DNA of 64,000 nucleotides from Rhizophlyctis rosea. Lineage: Eukaryota > Chytridiomycota > Chytridiomycetes > Rhizophlyctidales > Rhizophlyctidaceae. The stretch lies in NCBI GenBank assembly GCA_027596075.1, contig JADGJC010000014.1:168413-232412 (forward strand), written 5' to 3'. Shown here in pieces: positions 24,343-34,776 of the stretch; within the stretch, counting starts at the first letter, position 1; each line of letters opens with the position of its first letter. Under the pieces are notes generated by a model that saw nothing but the letters and a program-made list of their open reading frames with translations, searched no databases and was not told the origin of the DNA. Both the position numbers and the translations under genes were made by a program.

Positions 24343-26266
24343 TTACACCTCCCCAACCTTCTTCCCACCCATTCCCTCATCCTCACTATCAATCCCAAAA
24401 TCCGTCCCATCCTCATCCCCCGCAAAATCCGCCTCCACAAGCGGCTGCACCATCTCCGGCTCCAACAATCCCCTCTTAAAATACAACGCCCCAAACCCAC
24501 ACAAAATCAACCCAAAATTAACCACAACAATCAACCCCCACGGCACCACACTCGCACCCACACTCGTCACACTCATCGCCACACAAAATCCTACACGATA
24601 AAATCCGAAGGCCGCGGAAGTTTGTGCCCCCGGGCGGTATGCGCGGGAGAGTGCGAGGTTTATGAGGGTGTTTAGGAATGCGTCGAATGTGCCGTAGATG
24701 AAGCCGCCCAGGCAGAGTGTGAATGTTAGTGCGGTGGGGGGCGTTGAGGGGTTTGCTGCTACTGTTGGGACGAGGGTGTAGATCAGGAGGCCGGTTGAGA
24801 GGTAGGCGTAGAGGAGTGGGGGTTGGCCGTATTTGTCGTATATTTTCCCGTTTATGAAGGAGAAGGAGCAGGATGCTAGGCCTTGTGGGGGTGGGCGGTG
24901 GGTCAAGTTTTCTCTTTCTTGTTTGACTGCTAGCAAAAAGAAACACAAACATACCAAAACACAAAAACACGGCCGCAACCTCAATACTTCCCCCCCTCAC
25001 AAACTGCGGATAACTCCCAAACACGAATGCCAGGTTACATCCCTGTAACAGTATCGTCGGTAACAACACCAAACTATTCTTCATCGTTGTGACTTCCCAC
25101 ATCGCTAATATAGCATCACCCAATCCCCCTGCTGGTGGTGGTTTAGCTTTCAACCCCTGGGAAGGGGCTTCGGTTAGGGGGTCTGCGAAAGCCATCATGG
25201 TGCAACCGGAGAGGCCGATGAAGAACATTGCCCAGAGCATTGCGTCGGTGCCGAGGCCGATGAGGAAGATGAGGATTGCGAGGGAGTTGCCTACTACGCC
25301 GTTTAGGTTGCAGATCTGGGGTGTCGAGGGTGTGAGGAATGAGGGGAAGGTTGTTGCGTTGCGAGGATGGGAAGGAAGTTGGGGATACTTACTGTGAAGA
25401 AGAGACCGGTGAAGAATCCTGGTTTGTGGGAGGAGGAGTCAGGAGGTTGGGAGGTGATTCCAACATGGAAGAGGTGCGAAATGACAGTCATTGCTACCAT
25501 AGAGAAGCTTACCACTCATAGTCCCACCAGTCAACTTTCCCACCCGACTGACCCAGACCCCTTGGTTGATCCACAGAACCCCAGAACCAAACCCATTAAT
25601 CGCCGCAACAAGTAGGACTAGTCCCTCCTGTTTTTGGTCAAGTTAGTATGAAACAAGTGCGCAAGTGCCAGAAAGAGGCGATCCCACAAACAAGCATGAT
25701 GACAGTTTTTGGCAAGATATCAGGACTTATCACGAAAGCATACTCACAATCTTCAAATTCAACGTAAAGATGAACAACACGAAACATGCCGCTCCGCCGC
25801 ACATGGCCCATCTTAGCCCGACGCGTTCGCCAACTTGTGGGCCGATGATGGATCCGAGAGCGAAACAGCCATAGAGAATGCCCAGGACTAGGAGACCAAT
25901 GGAGGGATATATGGTTGTGAGGAAGGCTTGCGCTACGTTGCTGGGTGTGTGATGTATGTCAGTCCAGAGGGTGGAATGACGCGAGGGTCCTAAGCAAAAC
26001 TCTCCTTCCACTCACAAAGCCGTAAACAACAAACAAAACGCCGTCCCCAAATACGCCGTCTTCTGCGTATAACTCTTAACAGTTGCTGCATCCGAGCCTG
26101 ATGGTGCTCCTCCTGCTGATGACGCTAGAAGACCCGCGCGTTCCGTTGCTTCTGTTCGGGTTGTTTTCAGGATATCCGACCCGGCTCCCGGTGGGCCTGG
26201 AGTGGGGTCGAAGGAGAGGTTGGTTAGAGAGCGGCGTTTGAGGTAGGATTCTTTTGGTGAGGCCAT
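24343..26266 (-). CDS. UNC93-like major facilitator transporter
   Basis: Six exons: 26266-26016, 25940-25748, 25627-25513, 25418-25393, 25315-24955, 24881-24343; 494 aa with all phases closing. A 75-residue Ser/Thr-rich cytosolic N-terminus is followed by about 11-12 hydrophobic helices. The helix 1-2 region (FNVAQAFLTTIYPSIG, then LGILYGCFALGSIIGP) and NGFGSGVLWINQGVW match the UNC93 branch of MFS proteins, whose members modulate ion channels or move small molecules. The C-terminal tail is acidic (DEDGTDFGIDSEDEG). Fungal UNC93-like proteins are numerous and mostly unstudied; the substrate cannot be named. Its 3' end is only 166 bp from that of the RbAp48-class gene (convergent). Confidence 0.82.
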
Positions 26267-26974
26267 GTTTAGGGGAGGGGAGGTGATTATTGGTGGGGAG
26301 GACAGTTTGGGAAGTGAAAGTTACTTGACATGTATTGGCTATTTTTGAGGTCCGGAGAAAGCTTCATTCTGGGACCCTGATCGAAAGCCACGAGGTGCAG
26401 TAATTGGATCGAGAGACAGGTGTTCGGCAACGTCACGAGCGCATTGTTTGTAAACAAGTCTCAGCAGGCCCCAGGGTCCATCTATCAACATCTGACAGTC
26501 AGGCTGGCCCATCACACATGATTCATGATTCCGGAATTGGGAAGTAGCCAGACCTATCAATGATAATCCCATCATCCGCTGCATTCACAGACATAATGCA
26601 ATAAGTGCCTAAGACCAATATGCCATCCCATCATTTGCTCCAACGATATGATGTCCGAAACTATTTGTGAACGTCGATTGGTGTAGATAGCAGCTGAGAA
26701 TACTATTATTTTCTATTATTACAACCCCCCCGGGTAGTATGTTTATGTTATGTATAGAAATGTAATAAGGTCTAATCATAGAAACTTTCGACAAAAAGAA
26801 GGAACAAAGTACAGAAGTAGGAACACGAAAAGCATACACGAGCCGTGAACATAGTAGCAACAACACCTCAGAACCCTAGCATTACGAAGATGCCGCAACA
26901 AAAAGAACCACCCCAGCAGAAAAACTCCAACTCCTTGCTTTGCGACGCTTTACTGACCGAGGAGCTGCGACTAT
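26267..26974. other. Intergenic
   Basis: 708 bp between the transporter start and the 3' end of the Kex2-repeat gene (both minus strand). AT-rich in 26690-26780; no gene recognised. Confidence 0.4.
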
Positions 26975-28102
26975 TCACTTCCTCTTGAGGTCAATGGCAC
27001 CACCAACAGGGGAGCCGTTGTCCGCAATAGTACCCGCACCAGACGTCACAGAGCCAAGCTGGCTCGTGACAGGTTCAGCACCGTTGCTAACGGCACCAGC
27101 AGCCGTAGTCACAACACCACCAACAGGCTGAGGAAGCTGGCTACCCCCAGATCCCAAAGCAGTCTTGACAGTCCCAGCAACAGTGGGGAGAACAGTGTTG
27201 CCGACCGCGGCGTTAACGCCCGGGACGAGCTGGCGACGACGAAGACGGAGGGCATGGAGGGTGGAACGCTTCTTGAGGTCGATGCCGCCGCCGACGGGGG
27301 AGCCATTGTCGGCGATGGCGCCGACGCCGGAGGCAGCGGAGCTGAGTTGGGAGGTGACAGGGTCTGTGGCGCCTTGGACGGCGCTGGCGACGGAAGTGAC
27401 GACTCCGCCGACGGGTTGGGGGACTTGGGAGCCGGCGGAGTTGAGGGTTGTGTCGAGGGTGCCCTTAACAGTGGGGATGACTAGAGGAATGCAGATGGAG
27501 TTAGGATTTAGCGTACCATTTGCTTTGCAGAACCCCAAGATGAACCCACCAGTGTTTCCAAGCGCAGCATTGACACCAGGGATGAGCTGACGCTTCTTCA
27601 AGTCGATCCCTCCACCAACAGGAGATCCATTGTCAGCAATCGCTCCAGCACCACCAGCGACACTGCCGAGCTGGGAAGTGACGGGGGCAGTGGCGCCTTG
27701 GACTGCTCCAGCGACAGAGGTGACGACCCCACCGGCGGGTTGGGGAACTTGGCTGCCAGCAGAGTTGAGAGCGGTGTCGAGGGTGCCCTTGACGGTGGGG
27801 ATAACTGCACAGAAGGAGGGTCAATCATGCTGTTGGTTGACTTCAACTTGACTGACACAGCAGCAGATACGATAGGAAGGGGCTGGTAATTTGAGAGCTT
27901 ATATATACTTACCGGTGTTTCCGAGGGCGGCGTTGACACCGGGGATGAGCTGGCGCTTGTCCACTATGTACAAAAGGCAACTTTATCAGCGAACTAGTCC
28001 ACATCTTGGCTGACTCATCTTTTCCTATAAGTGCTTACAAGCAGGAGCAGCCTGAGCGGCGCTGAAGGCGGCCAAAAGGGCGATCAAGGTCTTTGGTTGC
28101 AT
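26975..28102 (-). CDS. Secreted Kex2-processed three-repeat protein
   Basis: Four exons: 28102-28039, 27963-27913, 27804-27550, 27480-26975; 291 aa, phases closing. It opens MQPKTLIALLAAFSAAQA, a clear signal peptide, then DKR. Three repeats of roughly 80-85 residues follow, each built as QLIPGVNAALGNT, VIPTVKGTLDT, SQVPQPVGGVVTS, PVTSQL, GAIADNGSPVGGG, then IDLKKR. Dibasic sites (DKR, KKR, LRRR, KRK) separate the units, as expected for Kex2/furin cleavage in the late Golgi. Repeats are rich in Gly, Val, Ala and Thr with no Cys, so this is not a hydrophobin. The class matches fungal Kex2-processed repeat proteins, which include pheromone precursors and surface-active repellents; which applies is unknown. 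A TATATAAG-type box lies about 115-125 bp before the start. Confidence 0.8.
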
Positions 28103-29651
28103 TTTTGTTCAAGGGCTGTAGTTTGATGAGGGATTCGGGGGGTTGATAATGGGGTTGTTGACCGGATGATGGTGATGGCAACGGGGAGAAATTGTCCCAA
28201 ATGGGGGATATAGAGTTCTTATATAGTTATCATGTCCAGCACTAGTGCATATTGCTGCGCGGGATTTGTGACAAGTGGCTTAGAAACATTTTGTTGTTGA
28301 GCTTTCTTTGGATCTGCGATGCACGCATTGAGGCAGCAGCATTGGTAATGGCGGCATCGTGCCAAAATCGAGAAAAGCTATGAAAACCCTGTAGACACCC
28401 TGAATCCAGCAAAGGCTTTTTCGCGCCTTTGCATCGCAACTCCGGTACATCTACATAGGATTGCGTGACAGTTCCGTTTAGACATGCAAGTCGACCGCAG
28501 ATTCCTTCATAGCATTCATCCTTCGTTCTGCATGAGACTTCCATCACCTGAAGCACGTTGTAGATGACATTCGTCAGCGACCCTACTGCGCAGCAAGGTT
28601 GCTGGAGAATCGCGGAATTCTGCGTATTCTTTGCACACTCAACCTTACATTTCCCGGCAGGAAGCCCTACCAATGCTACTTGGCGGCGGCTGCGTCAAAT
28701 GCCATTCAAAGCCGTTGCACCTCCAGATGATGAATCATGGCGTTGATCAACGCACTGATGTACTACCGACGGCTCCTTCATGGTGCTACTCCGCCGCAAG
28801 ACGTTGGGTGGAGGAGCGTTGATGCAAGCAACCGATTCTGCACATATCGTGCAACATAGGACAGTGCGAGTCAAAAACCCAGAGCTTCATTGACCCAATA
28901 GAACGTCCGGAGCCTTCGGAACCTCATTTGCAAACGGAGGATTGGGGTAGGTAACGTTCTGCCACCAGGTGCGGTCGAGATAGAAAGTCATCAATTGGTG
29001 CGCCGGTTTGCACGCTCGAAAGATCGCGACATTTTGGGTTGTTGAGTTGCAATTTTGGCTTACGTTATGAGATAGCTAAGCCACGGGCTCAGGGTCCATA
29101 TAACAATCGTTCCACCCATAGGTATTCTCTACACATAACTACCTGACACTTACACGTCTATGGCCTTCAACACTTGAAGGCTTTGACGGCCCACAGCAGG
29201 CCCAACCTTCACCAACAGACGACTGAATGTACACAGTACGTCATATTGAAATCAGTCATGATTGCAAGAATGTGTGGTTCATTGAAGAGACTTTATCCAA
29301 TCTGCAGCCACCATCAAGCTTTCAATTTGCGATTGACATTTGCGACATTCATGAATAGGTCAATTACCGGTGTTGGTTAACAACCGAGGCGGTAATGATG
29401 CAAAGATACGAATGCTACCCAATTGCTTCCGCTGACACGCGCAGCATTTCGTATCTTCTTCCAGCTTATGACATGAGCATTACCCTTTCTGCAGTGTTTT
29501 CCAAAAGCAGGGGTGATGTGCTATCGACGACTTTTCATATATCGCGTTTCATCAATGCTTCTGTTTTCATCATGACGCACTTCTGCTGTCTTGGCCTCAG
29601 AGTTCCACGTTGGGCCCCTTTGAAACGTTCAGCGATTGGGTTGCCTGGTGT
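28103..29651. other. Intergenic with possible cryptic exons
   Basis: About 1.5 kb. The right-hand neighbour (29652-30296) is also minus strand. Two minus-strand stretches look coding but could not be joined: 28242-28673, whose frame is Cys-rich (GKCKVEC, QQPCCAVG, CRTKDECYEGICG) and lacks an ATG; and 28887-28991, a 34-residue frame starting MTFYLDRTWWQNVTYP. They could be exons or remnants of a secreted Cys-rich protein. The rest shows nothing. Confidence 0.3.
28242..28673 (-). CDS. Possible Cys-rich secreted protein fragment
   Basis: Minus-strand frame without its own ATG; an upstream exon would be needed. The first 95 residues contain about 12 Cys with spacings such as CKVEC, PCC, CRTKDEC and CGRLAC, and one N-glycosylation sequon (NGT). 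After residue 95 the composition looks less protein-like. It may be the last exon of a small secreted protein or a relic. I do not recognise a family. Confidence 0.25.
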   Translation of the reverse strand: MVGLPAGKCKVECAKNTQNSAILQQPCCAVGSLTNVIYNVLQVMEVSCRTKDECYEGICGRLACLNGTVTQSYVDVPELRCKGAKKPLLDSGCLQGFHSFSRFWHDAAITNAAASMRASQIQRKLNNKMFLSHLSQIPRSNMH

Positions 29652-30296
29652 CTACTTAGTAGAGTCTGCACACCAATCATCAAACGAGCCATCATGGGAC
29701 CATTTCACTGAAGAAATAACCCACCATAGCCCGGTATTTGTATCGGCCACACATAGCAAGATTGCCCTTTCTCGCCAAAAATGAGAACACAGGCTTTCGG
29801 CCGAGGCACCGACAGCCGTCACCAGCCAAGAAGCATCCCTTCCTAATGGAGGCAGAATGGCTTTCAGAGGAAATTTGAAACTTCCATTAGCTCGGTGGCG
29901 GCGCTGTGGAATTTTGCCTCTCAGGGCATGTGAAGACATTTTTGGGGTGGAGTCTGCAGTTTTGTGTAGTACGAAAATGACATATCCTCCGGATGGGTAA
30001 TCCGGGTAGTACAAACGCGTCCTCTCCTTGTTTACATTGTGCCTCTGGATCTCATGAGCCGGCAGATTGCCGAACGTGAGCGCCCAAAGAGTTCCCATCG
30101 TGTGGGTGGCCCACCAGGCTGCTACAGCCGTCATCCAAAATCTGCGATATTCATACTATTTCACCCACGTTGCCTGTAACTTACGTGAAAATAATGTGGT
30201 AGAGAAACCTTCCAGGAGTTGGGCTGCTACCACAGTAGGTACCACTCCTTACTTTTCATTAGGTTCTGCTGTCCATATTGCAATTTGTTCATGCAT
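29652..30296 (-). CDS. Possible small Trp-rich membrane protein
   Basis: Three exons by splice-site and frame fit: 30296-30253, 30208-30185, 30141-29652; 185 aa, introns 44 and 43 bp. The joined N-terminus reads MHEQIAIWTAEPNEKFLYHI and runs into a hydrophobic segment FTFWMTAVAAWWATHTMGT that could span a membrane. The C-terminal two thirds are open but unremarkable. All three junctions keep phase, which supports coding, but the middle exon is only 24 bp. It is divergent from the GH115 gene across 308 bp. No family is recognised; it could be a chance frame. Confidence 0.35.
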
Positions 30297-30604
30297 CGGT
30301 CGGAAGGATTGACCGGCATGTCGGCCGTAATACCCAAACTGCTGTCTTCGTGTTCCGCGCGTGGCTCATTCCTCCTCTCTTGGGATGGCAACCTTCCTCA
30401 CGCGCGCTGCGTTTAAAGTTGTGGGGATTACTTTCCACCTCCGAAAGTCATAACGAAAGGGTTGTGGAACGCCTCGTAGCCACTCTCCCTTCCGCGAGTT
30501 CTTCCACTGCCCATATATAGCATGTGCAGAGACCATCCCCCTATTTGCTTTTTCACCGGGCCCTGCTTCACAACCATCGTGTTTTGGGGAACCGCATCGC
30601 GAAG
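30297..30604. promoter_or_regulatory. GH115 promoter region with TATA-like box
   Basis: About 310 bp upstream of the GH115 start. A CCATATATAG sequence at 30511-30520 lies about 85-95 bp before the ATG and is the best core promoter candidate. Confidence 0.45.
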
Positions 30605-33600
30605 ATGTTCGCTAAAGCTCTTACCTTCGTCGTCGGGCTTCTTGCCTTGACATCGTCCATTGACGCCCTCGGCCAAAAGAAGTGCATCGCCTTCTCCAAA
30701 TCTTCCGACTCCCTTGCTCTCGTATCTGGCAGCACCGCCCTCCCCATCTATGCTGACGCTCAGGACTGGCCTGGTGTTCTTCGCGCTGCCGGCGACCTTT
30801 CCGCTGACTTCAAGCGTGTAACGGGCAAGGCCCCTGCCACTCAATGGATCAACGGCACCAGCATCAGCGGCCAGAAGCAGGTCATCATTGTTGGTACTGT
30901 CGGAAAGTCGAAGCTCATCGACCAGCTCGCGTCCAGCGGAAAGATCAACGTTAAGGAGATTACCGGCAAGTGGGAAAGCTTCAAGATCCAGTTGGTTCAG
31001 AGGCCCTTCCCTGGTGTGGACAGTGCTTTCGTTATTGCCGGCAGTGACAAGCGTGGTTCCATTTACGGAATGTGAGTGATAAATCGACTTCAACCGCATG
31101 ATCTGCTCTGTGTTCCCCACACATCTTGCCCCACTTAGCTACGACATCTCCGAACAAATCGGAGTTTCACCCTGGTACTGGTACGCCGATGTCCCCGCAC
31201 AAAAGCATAGCTCCGTCTACGCCCTCAACACCGTCTGCCAACAAGGCGAGCCCTCCATCAAATACCGTGGTATCTTCTTGAACGATGAGCAACCTGCTTT
31301 GACCAACTGGGTGTACGAAAAGTGGAACACCACCGTCTTCGGCTCCGGGTTCTACACTACCGTCTTTGAGTTGTTGTTGCGTTTGAAGGCCAACTACTTG
31401 TGGCCTACTATGTGGAACTCGTAAGTAGGAAGTTCATGACGTCTTTTATTTGCTGCATATCTTCTTTTTTGTGTTTGTGCTGATCGGGATACCATTTGAC
31501 ATCAGTATGTTCAACGTCGATGACGACCATAAGAACCAGATTCTTGCCGACATGTACGGTATTGTTATGTCCACTTCTCACCAAGAACCTATGATGCGTT
31601 CCACTCCCGAATGGAACAAATACGGCACTGTAAGTTTCAAACGCACCTAAATCGCACTGTCCCTACTTATGGATTTGTCATCTGAATCTCAATCCATTTT
31701 CTTCAACAGGGACCCTGGGCTTACACTCTCAACAACAAAACCATCTACAACTTCTGGGTGGAAGGTGCTCAACGCGCCAAGCCATACGAGTCTTACTACG
31801 TCGTCGGTATGCGTGGTAACGGTGACGAGCCCATGAGCGAAGGTCAAAACATCGGTCTCCTCGAGAAGATCGTCGCTGACCAACGTGAGATTCTCGCCAA
31901 GGTGTACAACACCACCGACCTCAGCACCATCCCGCAGAGTTGGTGTCTCTACAAAGAAGTTCAGGGCTACTACGAAGATGGTATGCGCGTCCCTGACGAC
32001 ATCACCCTCCTTTGGGCTGATGACAACTGGGGTAACATCCGTCGTCTCCCGTCCGGGAACGAAACCGCGCGCAAGGGTGGTGCTGGTGTCTACTACCACT
32101 TTGACTATGTTGGTGACCCCCGTTCGTACAAGTGGATCAACACCAACCAGGTCCCGAAGGTCTGGGAGCAGTTGCACTTGGCGTACGAGCGTGAGGCCCG
32201 TCAGATTTGGCTTGTCAATGTTGGTGACTTGAAGCCTTTGGAAATCCCTATCAACTTCTTCATGGACATGGCGTGGGATGTTAAGAGGTGGGACAAGAAG
32301 AACCTTGCGGAATGGCATGACTTGTGGGCTGAGCGTGAGTTTGGCTCCAAGTACGCCAAGGAGATTTCTGGCCTCGTTCAAGACTGTGAGTATACCTCTT
32401 CACTGTCCGTTACTGTGCAAATGGTCATAAGACTGATCTCCAGCTTCCTCTATCAGACACCCGTTACGTTGCTCGCAAGAAGCACGAACTTCTCAACACC
32501 CCCACTTTCTCCATGATCTCCTACCACGAAGATGAACGCATCCTTGAGGAATGGAACACCCTCGTTGCCAAATCCACGAAGATCTACCGCCAACTCGACA
32601 GCGACGCCAAGCCCGCCTACTTCCAACTCGTCCAGCACCCCATTGACGCCTCCCGCGTCGTCAACGAGCTCTACATCAAGGCTTTCCGTTCCGTACTTTG
32701 GGCTGGCCAAGGCCGCAACACTGCCAACGCTCTCGCCGGTGAGGTTGAGGATCTTTTCCAAGAAGACCACGACCTTACCCAAAAGTACCACACCTTGCTC
32801 GATGGCAAGTGGAACCACATGATGTCCCAGACTCACTTGGGTTACGTTTACTGGCAACAACCCATGCGTCAACAAATGCCTCCCGTCGGTGAAGTCCAAA
32901 TCAAGGAGATGGGTCTCCCCGCTCCCTTCGTCGTCACCTGGGAGGACTCTCTCGGCGTCTGGCCCGGTGACAACCAAGCCAACACCGGTGCGTTCAACAA
33001 CTTCGTCGTCCCCACCTTCGACCGCTACGGTCCCCAGACCAAATATGTCGACGTCTCCCCCATGAGCCCCAACTCCTTCACCTGGAACGCCTACAAGTCC
33101 GTTCCCTGGATCAAGCTCTCCCAAACCTCCGGCAAGTTGAACCGCAAGTCTGACTCCACCCGCGTCCAGATCTCCATTGACTGGAACAAGGTCCCGGAGG
33201 GTACCAGCACCGGCACCGTCTACTTCAACTCCACCTACCAATACCAATACCCCCAAACCGGCATGACCGCCACCGGCACCATCAACGTCCGCAACCAAGT
33301 TGTCCCTTCCACCTTCAAGAACGGTTTCATCGAAGGCGGCGGCGTCGTCGCCATCGAAGCCGAACACTGGTCCCGCAACAAGAAGGCCGGCAACTACCAA
33401 TGGGAAGTCATCCCCGGTTACGGTCGTACCCTCTCCGGTGTTGCGCCCTTCCCTGTCGTTAGCGAAAACACCTGGGCCGCCGGTACGGGTCCCGCCCTCG
33501 AATACGACATCTACCTCTTCACCCTCCCTGCCAACAAGTCCGTTCAGGCCACCCTGCACTGGGGTACCGGTTTGAACCAAAACTTCGGCCGTCCTTTGAA

Positions 33601-33865
33601 GTACGCCGTCGCTATCGACGATGAGACTCCTCAGGTCGTCCAGATTGTGCCCAACACTCCTCCTGGCGGTACTCCTCCTGATTGGGCTGGTGTTGTCCGT
33701 GACTCTGTCCGGTACACTGTCACCAACCACACTCTTGCGGCTACTGGCAAGCACACGCTCAAGATCTGGGCTGTTGAGCCTGCCACGGTTCTCCAGAGGG
33801 TGGTTATCAACACTGGCGGGTTGATGCCTTCGTTCTTGGGTCCTCCTGAGAGCAAGAGGGTGTAG
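30605..33865 (+). CDS. GH115 alpha-glucuronidase (secreted)
   Basis: Xylan-active glycoside hydrolase of family 115, which removes (4-O-methyl)glucuronic acid from internal xylose residues. Exons 30605-31071, 31139-31420, 31506-31629, 31710-32385, 32457-33865; 985 aa. The signal peptide MFAKALTFVVGLLALTSSIDA is typical of secretion. The family core is clear: GSIYGIYDISEQIGVSPWYW, KYRGIFLNDEQPAL, LKANYLWPTMWNS, YYVVGMRGNGDEPM, LWADDNWGNIRRLP and INFFMDMAWDVKRW. Length matches fungal GH115 proteins (about 950-1000 aa). The C-terminal beta-rich domain is complete. Codon choice is strongly biased to C-ending codons, unlike the neighbours, which suggests high expression. It indicates a plant-debris-degrading life style. 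Confidence 0.92.
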
Positions 33866-34258
33866 ATGGGGTTTGTAGATTGCACAGGTTTAGAATGGAT
33901 TAGTCTATCTGCGAGCTAGATAGAAAGGAAGATATGCAAGGAGCCGGTACTCCTGTGCTATGTTGTTATCCTTGTACGTAAATAGAATCAAAAGGAGAAA
34001 GTCATATGTTACATACGAACAACGTCACGAATGCTATTTGATATCATGTGGGACAGAATCTGGATGGAACCCAAGTTCTGCATCGAAAACGTGACGAAAC
34101 CATATTGGAAGCTACATTCTCGCTGCATACTTACGCCAGCAAGTTTAGGTAGTGAAAGAAAGCCAAAACCTTCGTTCGACAAAGTTGACGAAGTCAATCA
34201 CAATGGGGACAAGACGACATAAAGCAGAAAAAGACACCTTAGATATTCATGAAGGAAT
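33866..34258. other. Intergenic
   Basis: About 390 bp between GH115 and tRNA-Glu; presumed GH115 3' UTR, nothing else seen. Confidence 0.4.
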
Positions 34259-34329
34259 TCCCCAGCGGGGAATTGAACCCCGGCCCCGACGGTGAGAGCG
34301 TCGTATCCTAGCCACTAGACGACTGAGGA
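34259..34329 (-). tRNA. tRNA-Glu (anticodon CUC)
   Basis: On the minus strand the sequence folds as a cloverleaf: acceptor stem TCCTCAG pairs with CTGGGGA (one G-T), anticodon stem CGACG/CGTCG encloses CTCTCAC with anticodon CTC, and the T arm carries GGTTCAATTCC. 71 nt, no intron. CTC reads GAG (Glu). Confidence 0.92.
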
Positions 34330-34776
34330 GTTGTAGTTTACGGGAGAAAATTTGAGACATATTGGATATTGATCATATCAGTATTGCAAGGAAGTGCAAA
34401 ATTCAAGAGGTTCAGATGAAAAGGATCATGTCTCAGAGAAGGAACGGCATATAGCACGAAAAGGGCCAATTAAGTTGTAGCGACTCTCAACTGAAGCATG
34501 TGCCTTCTACTTTGCAGCAGAGTCCAAAGAGTATTAATTTCAATTTCACGGGCAGCTGCAGCACACTTAATCATCTCTACAACAAGTTGCCACTCTATTT
34601 CACGTCTAAACACAAACAATCTTTCTAATTCAATGACTCTATCAAAAGCTGTACCCGCGGTTGGGAATCAAGTAGAAATACAGAAGAAGGGGGAAAAGGG
34701 TAAAAATGACTATGCACAAAAATGTATATGACAAAAAGTGAAGGGTACTACAGAAGGAAAGTCTACGCTCCATCAT
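34330..34776. other. Intergenic
   Basis: About 450 bp, no gene seen; AT-rich. Confidence 0.4.

Noticed and set aside
32453..33754. 433-codon frame antisense to GH115
   Set aside because: Mirror of the strongly C-ending codon bias of the GH115 gene; repetitive Gly/Val/Asp composition and no motif.
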